From: Occultella gossypii
Lineage (GTDB): Bacteria > Actinomycetota > Actinomycetes > Actinomycetales > Beutenbergiaceae
Length of the DNA stretch: 64,000 nt
Direction of reading: 5' to 3'
NCBI RefSeq assembly: GCF_019947135.1
Contig: NZ_JAGSHT010000022.1
Location: forward strand, 124,001 to 188,000
Made by a program: the position numbers and the translations under genes. Position 1 is the stretch's first letter; each line of letters begins with the position of its first letter. The notes under the pieces were generated by a model that saw nothing but the letters and a program-made list of their open reading frames with translations, was not told the origin of the DNA and did not search any database. Shown piece after piece: positions 33,721 through 42,140 of this stretch.

Positions 33721-35100
33721 TCAGAGGATCGCGCCGGGGTTGAGCAAGCCGTGCGGGTCGAGCGCGTCCTTGATCGTCCGGTTCAGCCGGAGCACGTCCT
33801 CGCCCACGTAGTCGGGCAGCCAGGCCTTCTTGGTGCGGCCCACACCGTGCTCGCCGGTGATGGTGCCGCCGAGCCGGATGGCCAGGTCCATCACCTCGCC
33901 GTAGGCGACCTCGGCGCGAGCGGCCTGGTCGGCGTCGTCCGGGTCGAAGACCACCAGCGGGTGGGTGTTGCCGTCCCCGGCGTGGGCGATCACGCTGATG
34001 ACCACGTCCCGGGCGGCGGAGATGTCCGCGATCCCCGTGACCAGGGCGCCGAGCTCGGGCACCGGCACGCCCACGTCGCCGAGCAGGAGCCGGCCCTTGG
34101 CCTCCACGGCGGGGATCGCACCGCGGCGCGCGGCGGTGTAGGTCTCGCCGAGCTCGACGTCCGCGGTCACCAGGACCTCCTGGGCGCCCAGTTCCCGGCA
34201 GACGGCGGCGATCGCCTCGATCTCGCGGGTCGCGGCCTCGCCGGGCTGGTCGGACTGCGCGATCAGCATCGCCTGGGCCGCGCGGTCGAGGCCGTAGCCG
34301 TGGATGTCCTCGACGGCGTTGATCGCGACGTTGTCCATGAACTCGAGCATCGAGGCGCGGGTGCTGCTCGCGACCGCGAGCACGGCCCGGCAGGACGCGT
34401 CCAGGTCGGCGAAGGTCGCCACCATCGTCGCCGACGGCGGTGGCTGGGGCACGAGGCGCAGCACGATCCGGGTGATGATCCCGAGGGTGCCCTCGCTGCC
34501 CACGAACAGCTTGGTCAGCGACAGTCCGGCGGCCTCCTTCAGGCGCGGGCCGCCGAGGTCGACGGCGGTGCCGTCCGCGAGTACGACGGTCAGGCCGAGC
34601 ACGTAGTCGGTGGTCACGCCGTACTTCACGCAGCACAGTCCGCCGGCGTTCGTGGCGACGTTGCCGCCGATCGAGGAGAAGCCGATGCTCGCCGGGTCCG
34701 GCGGGTACCAGAGCCCTATGGCGGCAGCCGCTGCCTTGAGGTCGGCGTTGATCACGCCGGGCTCGACGAACGCCATCCGGGTGACGGGGTCGATCTCGAC
34801 GTGCGTCATCTCCGCCATCGACACCACCAGCCCGCCCTCGACGGCGGACGCACCGCCGGACAGGCCGGAGCCGGCACCGCGCGGGACGATCGGGATCCCG
34901 TGCACCCCGGCGTAGCGCACGACCTGCTGGACCTGCTCGGTGGTGTGCGGCAGGACCACGGCCATCGGCAGCCCGGCGTTGGGGTCGAGCGCACGGTCCC
35001 AACGGTGCGCCTCCCGCTCGTCGAGGCCGTGCAGCACCTTCACCCCCGGCAGTGCCCGGATCAGGTCGTCAACACCGGCGGATCCTGCACCGTCACTCAC
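33721..35100 (-). CDS. FAD-linked oxidase (GlcD/D-lactate dehydrogenase type)
   Basis: A 459-aa flavoprotein with a FAD_binding_4 (PCMH) domain (about residues 45-220; PRGAGSGLSGGAS and IGGNVATNAGG) and a C-terminal FAD-oxidase domain ending HAGDGNTHPL, GEHGVGRTK and LNPGAIL. Family members oxidise D-2-hydroxy acids such as glycolate or D-lactate. No GlcE or GlcF partner is adjacent. GTG 35100 follows GGAGAA; ATG 35118 is an alternative. Confidence 0.87.
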   Translation of the reverse strand: MSDGAGSAGVDDLIRALPGVKVLHGLDEREAHRWDRALDPNAGLPMAVVLPHTTEQVQQVVRYAGVHGIPIVPRGAGSGLSGGASAVEGGLVVSMAEMTHVEIDPVTRMAFVEPGVINADLKAAAAAIGLWYPPDPASIGFSSIGGNVATNAGGLCCVKYGVTTDYVLGLTVVLADGTAVDLGGPRLKEAAGLSLTKLFVGSEGTLGIITRIVLRLVPQPPPSATMVATFADLDASCRAVLAVASSTRASMLEFMDNVAINAVEDIHGYGLDRAAQAMLIAQSDQPGEAATREIEAIAAVCRELGAQEVLVTADVELGETYTAARRGAIPAVEAKGRLLLGDVGVPVPELGALVTGIADISAARDVVISVIAHAGDGNTHPLVVFDPDDADQAARAEVAYGEVMDLAIRLGGTITGEHGVGRTKKAWLPDYVGEDVLRLNRTIKDALDPHGLLNPGAIL

Positions 35101-35221
35101 TGGGGTTCTCCACTCCATCGTTCCCGGAAGGCCGCCCGGCGAGTGAGGTTGTGGTCACCCGGAGCGTGCGTTCCTACGCTAGTCGTCACGGGCGGGTGGA
35201 CCGAACGCTGCCGGGATCGCC

Positions 35222-36283
35222 TCAGTCCTCGGCGAGCCAGGAAAGCAGGCGTCCTCTCGACCAGCACCGGCCGAGTGCCTCGGAGTGCCGCCCCGCCCGG
35301 TCGAAGGTGGCCAGCCCGATGATGCTGTGGCCGGAGGCGGGACGGTCACCGAGCGTCGGGATCGTCGGGGCGACGCCGACGCCCTCCACGGACACCCAGG
35401 CCACCGGGCGGCCGGCGGCCGCCTCGTCGAGGGTGTCCAGGAAGTGCCGGCGGCCCTCGAGAGGCAACCGGGACAGCGCCCACGTGGAGGTGATGACCGG
35501 CGCCGCGTGCGCAGGCACCCGGGTGACGGCGTCCGGCAGCATCGCCGCTGCGGTCCCCGTGAGCAGCACCGGCGGCTCGCTCGCCGCGAGCGCCACCTCC
35601 GCGTCGAGCCGCGCCAACTGCTCGCGCTGGTCGGGTGCCACGCAGGCCCGCAGCCAGCGAAGGTCGTCCGGGTCGGTCACGTCCAGAGGGTCCCGGTCGA
35701 TGCCCACCCGGGCGACGACCTCGGGCAGGCCGAGGTCCGGGAGTCGCCGATCGCCGACGACCGCGGCCGACTGTTGGACCGCAGAGTCCACGTCGCCGAG
35801 CGTCTGCCCGTTGCCGTAGGTCAGGCCGACCCGGTCGACGGTCAGATTGAGCCCGGCCGAACAGCTCACGTCGATCAGCCCGATCGCGCTCGCGCCGACC
35901 CGGTGTGCGGCGTAGGCGATCGCCGGATACAGCACCGTGGCCCGACCGGTCTCCTCGGCCCGCAACTGCCGGCTGGTGACGATGGCCACGACGGCGTCGG
36001 CCAGAGCGGTGAGCGTGTCGACGGCGGCAGTGGCGGCAGCGTCACCGTCGCCGGCCGCGTAGGCCTCGGCGAGTGCGGGGGCGCGGCCGGCGAGGGCGAG
36101 GTCGTGCAGTGCGGCGAGGACCAACGCAGGGCGCCGCTTGCGCGCCGGTGCCGCGTCGAGGGCGCGCAGCGCCGCGCTCGACTGACTCACGGCGACGGCG
36201 ACCCGCCCGTTCAGTGGCGACGCCCCGCCGTCGTCCTCCGCGAAGCGCCGATACACCTCGGCGAGCGTGCTCGCGCTACCCAC
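35222..36283 (-). CDS. DUF2332-family protein
   Basis: A 353-aa protein of a family common in actinobacteria and of unknown function. Visible conserved blocks are YPAIAYAAHRVGASAIGLIDVSCSAGLNL-type text (quoted in part; about residues 115-145) and ITSTWALSRLP. The GLIDVSCSAGLNL stretch resembles an SAM-methyltransferase motif I. A GTG start is used. It stands alone between the FAD oxidase and the RpiB-like gene. Confidence 0.7.
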   Translation of the reverse strand: MGSASTLAEVYRRFAEDDGGASPLNGRVAVAVSQSSAALRALDAAPARKRRPALVLAALHDLALAGRAPALAEAYAAGDGDAAATAAVDTLTALADAVVAIVTSRQLRAEETGRATVLYPAIAYAAHRVGASAIGLIDVSCSAGLNLTVDRVGLTYGNGQTLGDVDSAVQQSAAVVGDRRLPDLGLPEVVARVGIDRDPLDVTDPDDLRWLRACVAPDQREQLARLDAEVALAASEPPVLLTGTAAAMLPDAVTRVPAHAAPVITSTWALSRLPLEGRRHFLDTLDEAAAGRPVAWVSVEGVGVAPTIPTLGDRPASGHSIIGLATFDRAGRHSEALGRCWSRGRLLSWLAED

Positions 36284-36416
36284 GCCCGCGCCGTCGTCCG
36301 CATTCGACGTCTGCCATCGGTGACGATCGTAGCCAGGTGTGCGCGAGCGCGGACAGCCGCCGGTGACTCCGCCGATCCCGGATAGGCTGGAGGCCGATCA
36401 CGCCAGGAGGATATTC

Positions 36417-36872
36417 ATGAAGATCGCCATCGGGTCCGACAGTTCGGGACACGGTTTGAAGGACGCCGTCGCCGCGCACTTGCGCGAGGGTGGCCACGAG
36501 GTCATCGACGTCGGGTGGGACGGTGCGGGTGAGGCGGAGTACTCCGCCCACTACGCCAAGCAGGTCGCGCACCTGATCCGCGATTCCGAGGCCGACCGCG
36601 GTGTCCTGATCTGCGGCACCGGAATCGGTATCTCGATCTCGGCGAACAAGGTCCGCGGCATCCGGGCGGCGGTGTGCTCCGAGCCGTTCACGGCCAAGCA
36701 CACCCGCGAGCACAACGGTTCGCAGATCATCGCATTCGGTGCCTTCGTGGTGGCGCCGGAGATGGCGTTCGCGATCACCGACGCGTTCCTCGGCGCCGAG
36801 TTCAAGGGCGGCATCTACCAGGAGCGCTTCGAGATCATCGCCGGTATCGAGGCCGAGGAAGCCCGGGCCTGA
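36417..36872 (+). CDS. RpiB/LacAB-family sugar-phosphate isomerase (second copy)
   Basis: A 151-aa RpiB-fold protein: GSDSSGHGLKDAV phosphate site, CGTGIGISISANKVRGIRA catalytic block with the active Cys, and EHNGSQIIAFG. AGGAGG at 36405-36410 gives an excellent start. It stands alone, unlike the operon copy at 18362. It may be the housekeeping ribose-5-phosphate isomerase or a DerI-type enzyme; the sequence does not decide between them. Confidence 0.85.
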   Translation: MKIAIGSDSSGHGLKDAVAAHLREGGHEVIDVGWDGAGEAEYSAHYAKQVAHLIRDSEADRGVLICGTGIGISISANKVRGIRAAVCSEPFTAKHTREHNGSQIIAFGAFVVAPEMAFAITDAFLGAEFKGGIYQERFEIIAGIEAEEARA

Positions 36873-36881
36873 GCGGCCCGG

Positions 36882-37325
36882 TCAGGCGCCGTCCGCGGCC
36901 GTCCCCGTGAGCCGGGCACGCAGCTGGACGGCGCTGGGGTTGCGCAGCACCTGATCGCCGATCAGTACCGTGGGCGTCAGCTCGTCGCCGTTGTTGAGTC
37001 GGCGGACCTCGGTGTTCGCCTGCGGGTCGGCCCACACGTTCACCCAGGTGATCCGGTCGTCGCCACGCAGTTCATGGAGCAGGCGCTCGCAGTAGACGCA
37101 GCCGGGCTTCCAGAACACGACCGCGCCGCCGGTGCCGAGGCGCTGCGCGGCGGCCCGCCACGGGGTGTGCCGTCCGCGTCGGGCGAGCAGCGCGACCAGG
37201 AGCAGCCCGGCCACCACCACGGCACCGATGAGCCAAGGGCTCCCGTCGCCCTGGATCAGCAGGACCAGAGCGACAAGGACGGGCAGGAGCCCGAGGATCA
37301 GCTGCTTGCGGCGCTCCGGAGCCAT
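36882..37325 (-). CDS. Membrane-anchored glutaredoxin/mycoredoxin-like protein
   Basis: A 147-aa protein with two N-terminal transmembrane helices (about residues 8-25 and 31-49) and a thioredoxin-fold glutaredoxin domain (about 65-147). The redox motif is C76-V-Y-C79, with the cis-Pro region LTPTVLIG and later QLRARL. Mycoredoxins reduce mycothiol mixed disulphides in actinobacteria; a membrane-tethered form would act at the inner leaflet. The 3' end nearly abuts that of the RpiB-like gene (9 bp). Confidence 0.8.
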   Translation of the reverse strand: MAPERRKQLILGLLPVLVALVLLIQGDGSPWLIGAVVVAGLLLVALLARRGRHTPWRAAAQRLGTGGAVVFWKPGCVYCERLLHELRGDDRITWVNVWADPQANTEVRRLNNGDELTPTVLIGDQVLRNPSAVQLRARLTGTAADGA

Positions 37326-37363
37326 CGTTCGAGATTACTGCGACGGTGGCACAATCCAGGCCC

Positions 37364-37732
37364 ATGAGCGCAATCGATCTACTGCGTCAGCTCGGCGACG
37401 TTCTCGACGGCCACCGCTGGGACGACTTGCCGGCACTGCTCCACCCGGCTTTCCGAGGCGACTACGTCCACACGGGAGAGCAGTTCGGTCGGGATGACTT
37501 CGTGCGGTTGAACGTCGAATACCCAGGATTCCAGAGGTTTCGGTGGGAGGACCTCGTCGACGGTGGCGATCGGGCGGCGGGCCGCGCCCTGGTGACGGGA
37601 GCCGCCGATGGGCAGGAGCAACGCTTCGGTGTGGCGACCTTCATCACCGTGCGCGACGGCCTGATCGCGGAACTGACCGAGGTGTGGACCGACGTCGAGC
37701 AGACACCGCCGAGTGACCGCCGACCCGTCTGA
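37364..37732 (+). CDS. SnoaL/NTF2-like small protein
   Basis: A 122-aa protein with the cone-shaped NTF2-like pattern: N-terminal helix LLRQLGDVLDGHRWDDLPALL, then beta strands ending FITVRDGLIAELTEVWTD. Such proteins are often predicted ester or ketosteroid-isomerase-like enzymes. CACAAT (37350-37355) eight bases before the ATG looks like a -10 of a leaderless transcript. The LacI gene follows 25 bp later with a similar CACAAT element. Confidence 0.72.
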   Translation: MSAIDLLRQLGDVLDGHRWDDLPALLHPAFRGDYVHTGEQFGRDDFVRLNVEYPGFQRFRWEDLVDGGDRAAGRALVTGAADGQEQRFGVATFITVRDGLIAELTEVWTDVEQTPPSDRRPV

Positions 37733-37757
37733 CCGCCCGCCGCGACACAATGGCTCC

Positions 37758-38792
37758 ATGACCGACGCCGACGCCGACGCCGCAGGCCCTGCGACCGTCC
37801 GGTCCGTTGCCAGGGCCGCCGGCGTCTCGGTCGCCACGGTCAGCCGGGTGATGGCGGGCACCGGCGTGGTCAGCCCCGCGCGCACCGAGCGGGTCCTGGC
37901 GGCCGCGCGCGACCTCGGCTACCGACCGGACCCGATCGCGAGGAGCCTGGCCACGGGTACGTCACGCCGGGTCGCGGTGGTGGTCCCGAACCTGTCCAAC
38001 CCGTACTTCTACGACATCATCCGCGGGATCGGCCGGGCCAGCGCCGCCGACGGCTACACCATGACCGTCGCGGACTCGATGGAGGACGCCGCCGCCGAGC
38101 GGGCCCTCGCCACCGACATGCTCCAACAGGCGGACGCGCTGGTGCTCGTCGCGCCGCGCTCCGACCGGACGGCGCTCGAGGTGTTGCAGCGGTCGCGCCG
38201 GCCGGTCCTGATGCTGCTCGGCCCCCGGTCGGAGAGCGAGCTGCCGGATCTCAGCGTCGACAACCTCGGCGGGATGACCGCGCTCTACCGGCATCTCGCG
38301 GACATCGGCCACCGCCGCGTGGTCTACCTGTCGGGACCGCCCGGGGCGTGGCAGAACCTGCGCCGGCTCGAGGCGGCGCGCCGCGCCGAAGGGTTCGGCG
38401 TGCAGGTCACGGTTCTCGAGGCCGGCGGCACCATCGCGGCTGGGCACGACGCGGCTGATGCCGCCCTCGAACACGGCCCGACGGCGATCGCGTGCTTCAA
38501 CGATCTCGTCGCCTTCGGGGTGCTGCACCGGCTCACCGAGCGTGGTCTCGGCGTCCCGACCGACATCTCGCTCACCGGGTTCGACGACATCGATTTCAGC
38601 GCCTATTCCTCGCCGGCCCTCACCACGGTCCGCACGCCGCGCGAGCGGCTGGGCAGCGAGGGCTGGCGCACGCTGCGCCGGATGATCGACGGCGAGAGCG
38701 TCGACCCGGCGCCGCCCGAGCTGGCCGCCGAGCTCGTGGTCCGTGACTCGACCGGGCCCGTTCCGAGCGACGCCGTTCAGGCCAGCGCGTAG
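37758..38792 (+). CDS. LacI-family transcriptional regulator of the CoA-transferase operon (predicted)
   Basis: A 344-aa LacI protein with HTH TVRSVARAAGVSVATVSRVMAG (about residues 12-33) and an effector domain (LTGFDDIDFSAY near 275-287). CACAAT at 37746-37751 lies six bases before the ATG, suggesting leaderless transcription. The 3' end overlaps the convergent SDR gene by 16 bp. The operon it faces starts from a promoter with a perfect LacI-type palindrome (41905-41920), so it is the likely regulator. Confidence 0.88.
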   Translation: MTDADADAAGPATVRSVARAAGVSVATVSRVMAGTGVVSPARTERVLAAARDLGYRPDPIARSLATGTSRRVAVVVPNLSNPYFYDIIRGIGRASAADGYTMTVADSMEDAAAERALATDMLQQADALVLVAPRSDRTALEVLQRSRRPVLMLLGPRSESELPDLSVDNLGGMTALYRHLADIGHRRVVYLSGPPGAWQNLRRLEAARRAEGFGVQVTVLEAGGTIAAGHDAADAALEHGPTAIACFNDLVAFGVLHRLTERGLGVPTDISLTGFDDIDFSAYSSPALTTVRTPRERLGSEGWRTLRRMIDGESVDPAPPELAAELVVRDSTGPVPSDAVQASA

Positions 38793-39511
38793 CCGCCGTC
38801 GACGGGCAGCGTGTGCCCGGTGACGAAGCCGGCCGCCGGGGAGAGCAGGAACAGCTCCGGGCCGCTCACGTCCGCCGGCGCGCCCAGCCGCTTCATCGGG
38901 GTGCGACCCACGATGCGCTCGTGGTTGGCAGGGTCGGCGAGCATCTGGGCCGTCATCTCGGTGCGGATGTACCCCGGTGCGATCGCGTTCAGCCGGATGC
39001 CCTCCTCGCCCAGTTCGACGGCGAGGCCCGCGATGAGCTGGGACAGCGCCGCCTTGACCGAGCCGTAGGGCACGATCCCGGCCAGCACGCGCTCCGCCGA
39101 CATCGAGGACATCGCCAGGACCGACCCCGGGCGGGTGCGGTCCCCGGTGCGCAGCGCCTCGTGCAGCGCGCGCACGGTCCGGTAGAACGAGGACAGGTTG
39201 ATGTCGACCAGCCTCGCCCAGTCCTCCTCGGCGATCTCGATGCCTGGGGTGCGGACCTGGATGCCGGCGGCGGTGACCAGGTGGGACAGCCCGCGCCCGT
39301 CGAGCCAGTCGACGACCTGGCTGGGAAAGTCGGCCGCCGCGACGTCGGCGACGAGGCCGCCGGCCCCTACGGCGTCGGCGATCGCGAGCACGGCGGGGGA
39401 GCGGTCGACGAACAGCACCCGGGCGCCGGCGCCGGACAGCGCCGTCGCGATGTCCCGGCCGATGCCGCTCGCGGCCCCGGTGACGACGGCGGTCTGGTCG
39501 GTGAACGTCAC
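38777..39511 (-). CDS. Short-chain dehydrogenase/reductase (FabG-like)
   Basis: A 244-aa SDR: TGAASGIG cofactor motif (about residues 11-18), catalytic Ser in MSSMS, Tyr and Lys in YGSVKAAL, and the end TGHTLPVDGGYALA. GTG at 39511 overlaps the stop of the enoyl-CoA hydratase gene (GTGA). As the last gene of a CoA-ester operon it may act as a 3-hydroxyacyl-CoA or alcohol dehydrogenase. Confidence 0.87.
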   Translation of the reverse strand: MTFTDQTAVVTGAASGIGRDIATALSGAGARVLFVDRSPAVLAIADAVGAGGLVADVAAADFPSQVVDWLDGRGLSHLVTAAGIQVRTPGIEIAEEDWARLVDINLSSFYRTVRALHEALRTGDRTRPGSVLAMSSMSAERVLAGIVPYGSVKAALSQLIAGLAVELGEEGIRLNAIAPGYIRTEMTAQMLADPANHERIVGRTPMKRLGAPADVSGPELFLLSPAAGFVTGHTLPVDGGYALA

Positions 39512-40290
39512 TTCGCCGCCTCCCGGGCTGCGGCGCGCTCCGCCTTGGCCGCGTAGAACGCGTCCATCCGCTCGGTGAACTCGGCCCCCTGGAGGGTCTC
39601 CTCGCTCAGTTCGTTCAGCGCCGCCTCGCTCGCGGCCAGCCCGTCGTCGAGCAGCTCGCGGTTGAGCCAGCGCTTCGATCGGGCCAGCGCGTCCGGCGCC
39701 GCCGCGCGGACGCCGTTCAGCACTCGCTCGAGCGTGTCGTCCAGTTCCTCCTGCCCGACGGCGTAGGTCGCCAGGCCGAGGTCCCTCGCCTCCTGGTGGC
39801 CGAGGGTGTCCCCGGCGAGCGCCAGCCGGGCGCCGAGGCGCCGGCTCGACGCCGCGGGCATGGCGCCGAAGTAGACCGTCGCCCACACCCCGATGTTCGC
39901 CTCCGGCAGCGCGAACGTGGCGCTCTCGCCGGCGATGACGATGTCGCTCCAGGTGACGAGCTCGACCCCGCCGCCCAGCGCGGCGCCCTCGACGACGGCG
40001 ATCACGGGCAGCGGCGAGGCAGCGATCGCATGGAAGGTGGGCAGCATGCCGGTGACGAAGTAGTCCTTGGCGGCCTGGACGCCGTCGAGCGCATTCATCG
40101 CATCGATGTCGTTGCCCGCGCAGAAGGACCGCTCGTCGCCGCGCAGCACGATCGCGCGCTGGGCCGGGTCCTGCTGCGCCGCTCGGACCGCCGCACCGAG
40201 GGACTGCCAGGCGGCGAGGTCCATCGAGTTGCGCTTGTGCGGCCGGTCGAAGGTGATGACGGTGTGGTCCGGGTGGACGTGGACGGGCAC
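39508..40290 (-). CDS. Enoyl-CoA hydratase/isomerase (crotonase) family protein
   Basis: A 260-aa crotonase-fold protein. The oxyanion-hole segments are FCAGNDIDAM (about residues 56-65) and GAALGGGVELVTWSD (about 102-116). The Glu residues of GGGVEL and LPEANIG occupy the two positions that act as acid and base in hydratases. GTG start follows AGGAG. It is coupled to the SDR gene and lies downstream of the CoA-transferase, so the operon likely activates, hydrates and oxidises one carboxylic acid. Confidence 0.85.
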   Translation of the reverse strand: MPVHVHPDHTVITFDRPHKRNSMDLAAWQSLGAAVRAAQQDPAQRAIVLRGDERSFCAGNDIDAMNALDGVQAAKDYFVTGMLPTFHAIAASPLPVIAVVEGAALGGGVELVTWSDIVIAGESATFALPEANIGVWATVYFGAMPAASSRRLGARLALAGDTLGHQEARDLGLATYAVGQEELDDTLERVLNGVRAAAPDALARSKRWLNRELLDDGLAASEAALNELSEETLQGAEFTERMDAFYAAKAERAAAREAAK

Positions 40291-40330
40291 GAGGGCTCCT
40301 TCGGGAATGGCGGGCGGGGAAGAGGTGGAG

Positions 40331-41875
40331 TCAGGGCAGCGGCAGCGCGGCCGCTACCGGTGCGAACACCTCGGCAGCCATCGGCCTGATCTCGCCGACG
40401 ACGGGCCGGAAGTCGAGGTGGGCGAGGATGTCGCGCTCGACGTCGATGCCGGGTGCGACCTCGGTCAGCGCGAGCCCGGCCGGGGTGAGCTCGAAGACAC
40501 ACCGCTCGGTGACGTAGAGCGCGCGGCGTCCCTCCCGGGCGGCGAACGGCCCAGCGTAGGTCACCTGCTCGACCTCGGAAACGAACTTGGCGACCGCACC
40601 CTCGGAGTCGATGACGAGCCGCCCGTCCTCGAGGTGGACACGTAGACCCTTGGCGCGGAACGCCCCGCAGAACACGGCGGTGCGGGCGTTCTGGCTGATG
40701 TCGACGAACCCGCCGGGGCCCATCACCTTCCCGCCGAACGAGGAGACGTTGACGTTCCCGCGGGCGTCCACCTGGGCCATGCCCAGGCACGTGACGTCGA
40801 TGATGCCGCCGGCGAAGATGTCGAACTGCACCGCCGAGCTCACCCGTGCCGACGGGCCCCGGGACATGCCGAAGAGGTCGCCGAGCTCCGGTTCGCCCCC
40901 GTACAGGCCCTGCTCCACGGCGAGCTGGACGGTGTCAAGGCGCCCCTGCTCGCGCAGCACCTTGGCCACGTCGGCGCTCATCCCGAAGCCGAGGTTGAGC
41001 ACGTCGCCCGCGTGGACCTCCAGGGCAGCGCGCCGCGCGACAACGGCGCGGATGGGGTCAGTGATCGGGTCGGTGACCGACTCCTCGGCCGGCACCGGGC
41101 TGAACAGGGCGGGGTCCTCCTCGGTGAGGTAGGTCTGCATCTGGGCCGGCTCGACGACGACGTAGTCCACGAGCGCCGACGGCAGCAGCACCCGGCGCGG
41201 GTCGAGGCGGCCGGCGATGCGCCGCTTCACCTGGACGATGACCTTGCCGCCGCAGCCGCGCGCGGCCTGTGCCGCCTCGAGGGCGTCGAGGATGGCGGGC
41301 TCGGCGTCGGCGCCGATGTTTCCGAGCTCGTCGACCTCGGTGCCCCGCACCAGGGCGATGTCCACATGCAGCGGCCGGTACCGCAGGTACTCCTGGCCGT
41401 CGAGCTCGAGGACCTCCACGAGTTCCTCGCGGGCTTGGGAATTGGCTCGGCCGCCCTGGTTGCGGGGGTCGGCGAACGTGTGCAGCCCGGTCCGTGTGAT
41501 GTATCCCGGTCGCCGCGCACCGGACTCACGGAACAGGTGGGTGATGACCCCGGCCGGCAGCACGTAGGCCTCGATCTTGTTCTCGGACGCCAGCGCCATC
41601 ATCGCGGGGGACCAGGTCCAGTGCCCGCCGATGACCCGCGTCGTCATGCCTTCGTGGGCGAAGCCGTTCACGCCGCGCTTGTCGCGGTCACCCACCCCGA
41701 GGGCGTGGACCAGACGGAGACCGCGAGGGGTGCCGTCGGTGAGGAACCGGCGCTCGACGGCGGCGATCACCGCGGTGGGCTCGAGCTGGCCACCACCGTT
41801 TGCGGCCAGCGCCACGGTGTGGCCGTCCTGAACGTGTTGGGCGGCTTCGTCGGCAGAGACGATCTGGACGGGCAT
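40331..41875 (-). CDS. Family I CoA-transferase (acetate/propionate/3-oxoacid CoA-transferase type)
   Basis: A 514-aa protein with fused alpha and beta halves, as in propionate CoA-transferase and YdiF. The first half has AANGGGQLEPT and the second LNLGFGMSADVAKVL. The catalytic Glu is likely in AVEQGLYGGEPE (about residue 317). It moves CoA from an acyl-CoA donor to a short carboxylate. ATG 41875 has AGAGGT upstream; GTG 41884 is less good. First gene of the operon running to 38777, driven by the promoter at 41904-41932. Confidence 0.86.
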   Translation of the reverse strand: MPVQIVSADEAAQHVQDGHTVALAANGGGQLEPTAVIAAVERRFLTDGTPRGLRLVHALGVGDRDKRGVNGFAHEGMTTRVIGGHWTWSPAMMALASENKIEAYVLPAGVITHLFRESGARRPGYITRTGLHTFADPRNQGGRANSQAREELVEVLELDGQEYLRYRPLHVDIALVRGTEVDELGNIGADAEPAILDALEAAQAARGCGGKVIVQVKRRIAGRLDPRRVLLPSALVDYVVVEPAQMQTYLTEEDPALFSPVPAEESVTDPITDPIRAVVARRAALEVHAGDVLNLGFGMSADVAKVLREQGRLDTVQLAVEQGLYGGEPELGDLFGMSRGPSARVSSAVQFDIFAGGIIDVTCLGMAQVDARGNVNVSSFGGKVMGPGGFVDISQNARTAVFCGAFRAKGLRVHLEDGRLVIDSEGAVAKFVSEVEQVTYAGPFAAREGRRALYVTERCVFELTPAGLALTEVAPGIDVERDILAHLDFRPVVGEIRPMAAEVFAPVAAALPLP

Positions 41876-41903
41876 CGCGGGCACCTCTCGCTCGGTTTCA
41901 CCA

Positions 41904-41932
41904 CTTGTAACCGGTTACAAATCGGAAGTCAA
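41904..41932 (-). promoter_or_regulatory. Promoter with perfect 16-bp palindromic LacI-type operator
   Basis: Minus-strand -35 TTGACT (41927-41932), 17-bp spacer, -10 TACAAG (41904-41909). The spacer and -10 hold the perfect palindrome TTGTAACCGGTTACAA (41905-41920) with a central CpG, typical of LacI/GalR sites. Binding would block RNA polymerase directly. Confidence 0.78.
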
Positions 41933-42140
41933 GCGGATGGCCCGACCGCGCGGAGCGGTTCAGCGGTCCGTGAGGCCCGTCGGAGGGTGCGGTGACGCCC
42001 CGAGCGAACGGAGCAGGTCCACGACGGGATCCCACCGGGTGGGCCGGTCCGTCATGGACGTGAGTGACTCATGGAGTTCACGGGCTCGGGCGACCAGGTC
42101 TGCCTCCCGTCCGGAGCAGGGAGCGGGCGGCCGAGCGAGG
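41933..42140. other. Intergenic stretch with a possible small or decayed minus-strand frame
   Basis: No gene called. On the minus strand an open frame runs through here to TGA at 41960, reading READLVARARELHESLTSMT then DRPTRWDPVVDLLRSLGAS. The composition looks protein-like, but the only ATG (42055) would give about 31 aa and no ribosome site is evident. It could be the 3' remnant of a lost gene. Confidence 0.35.
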
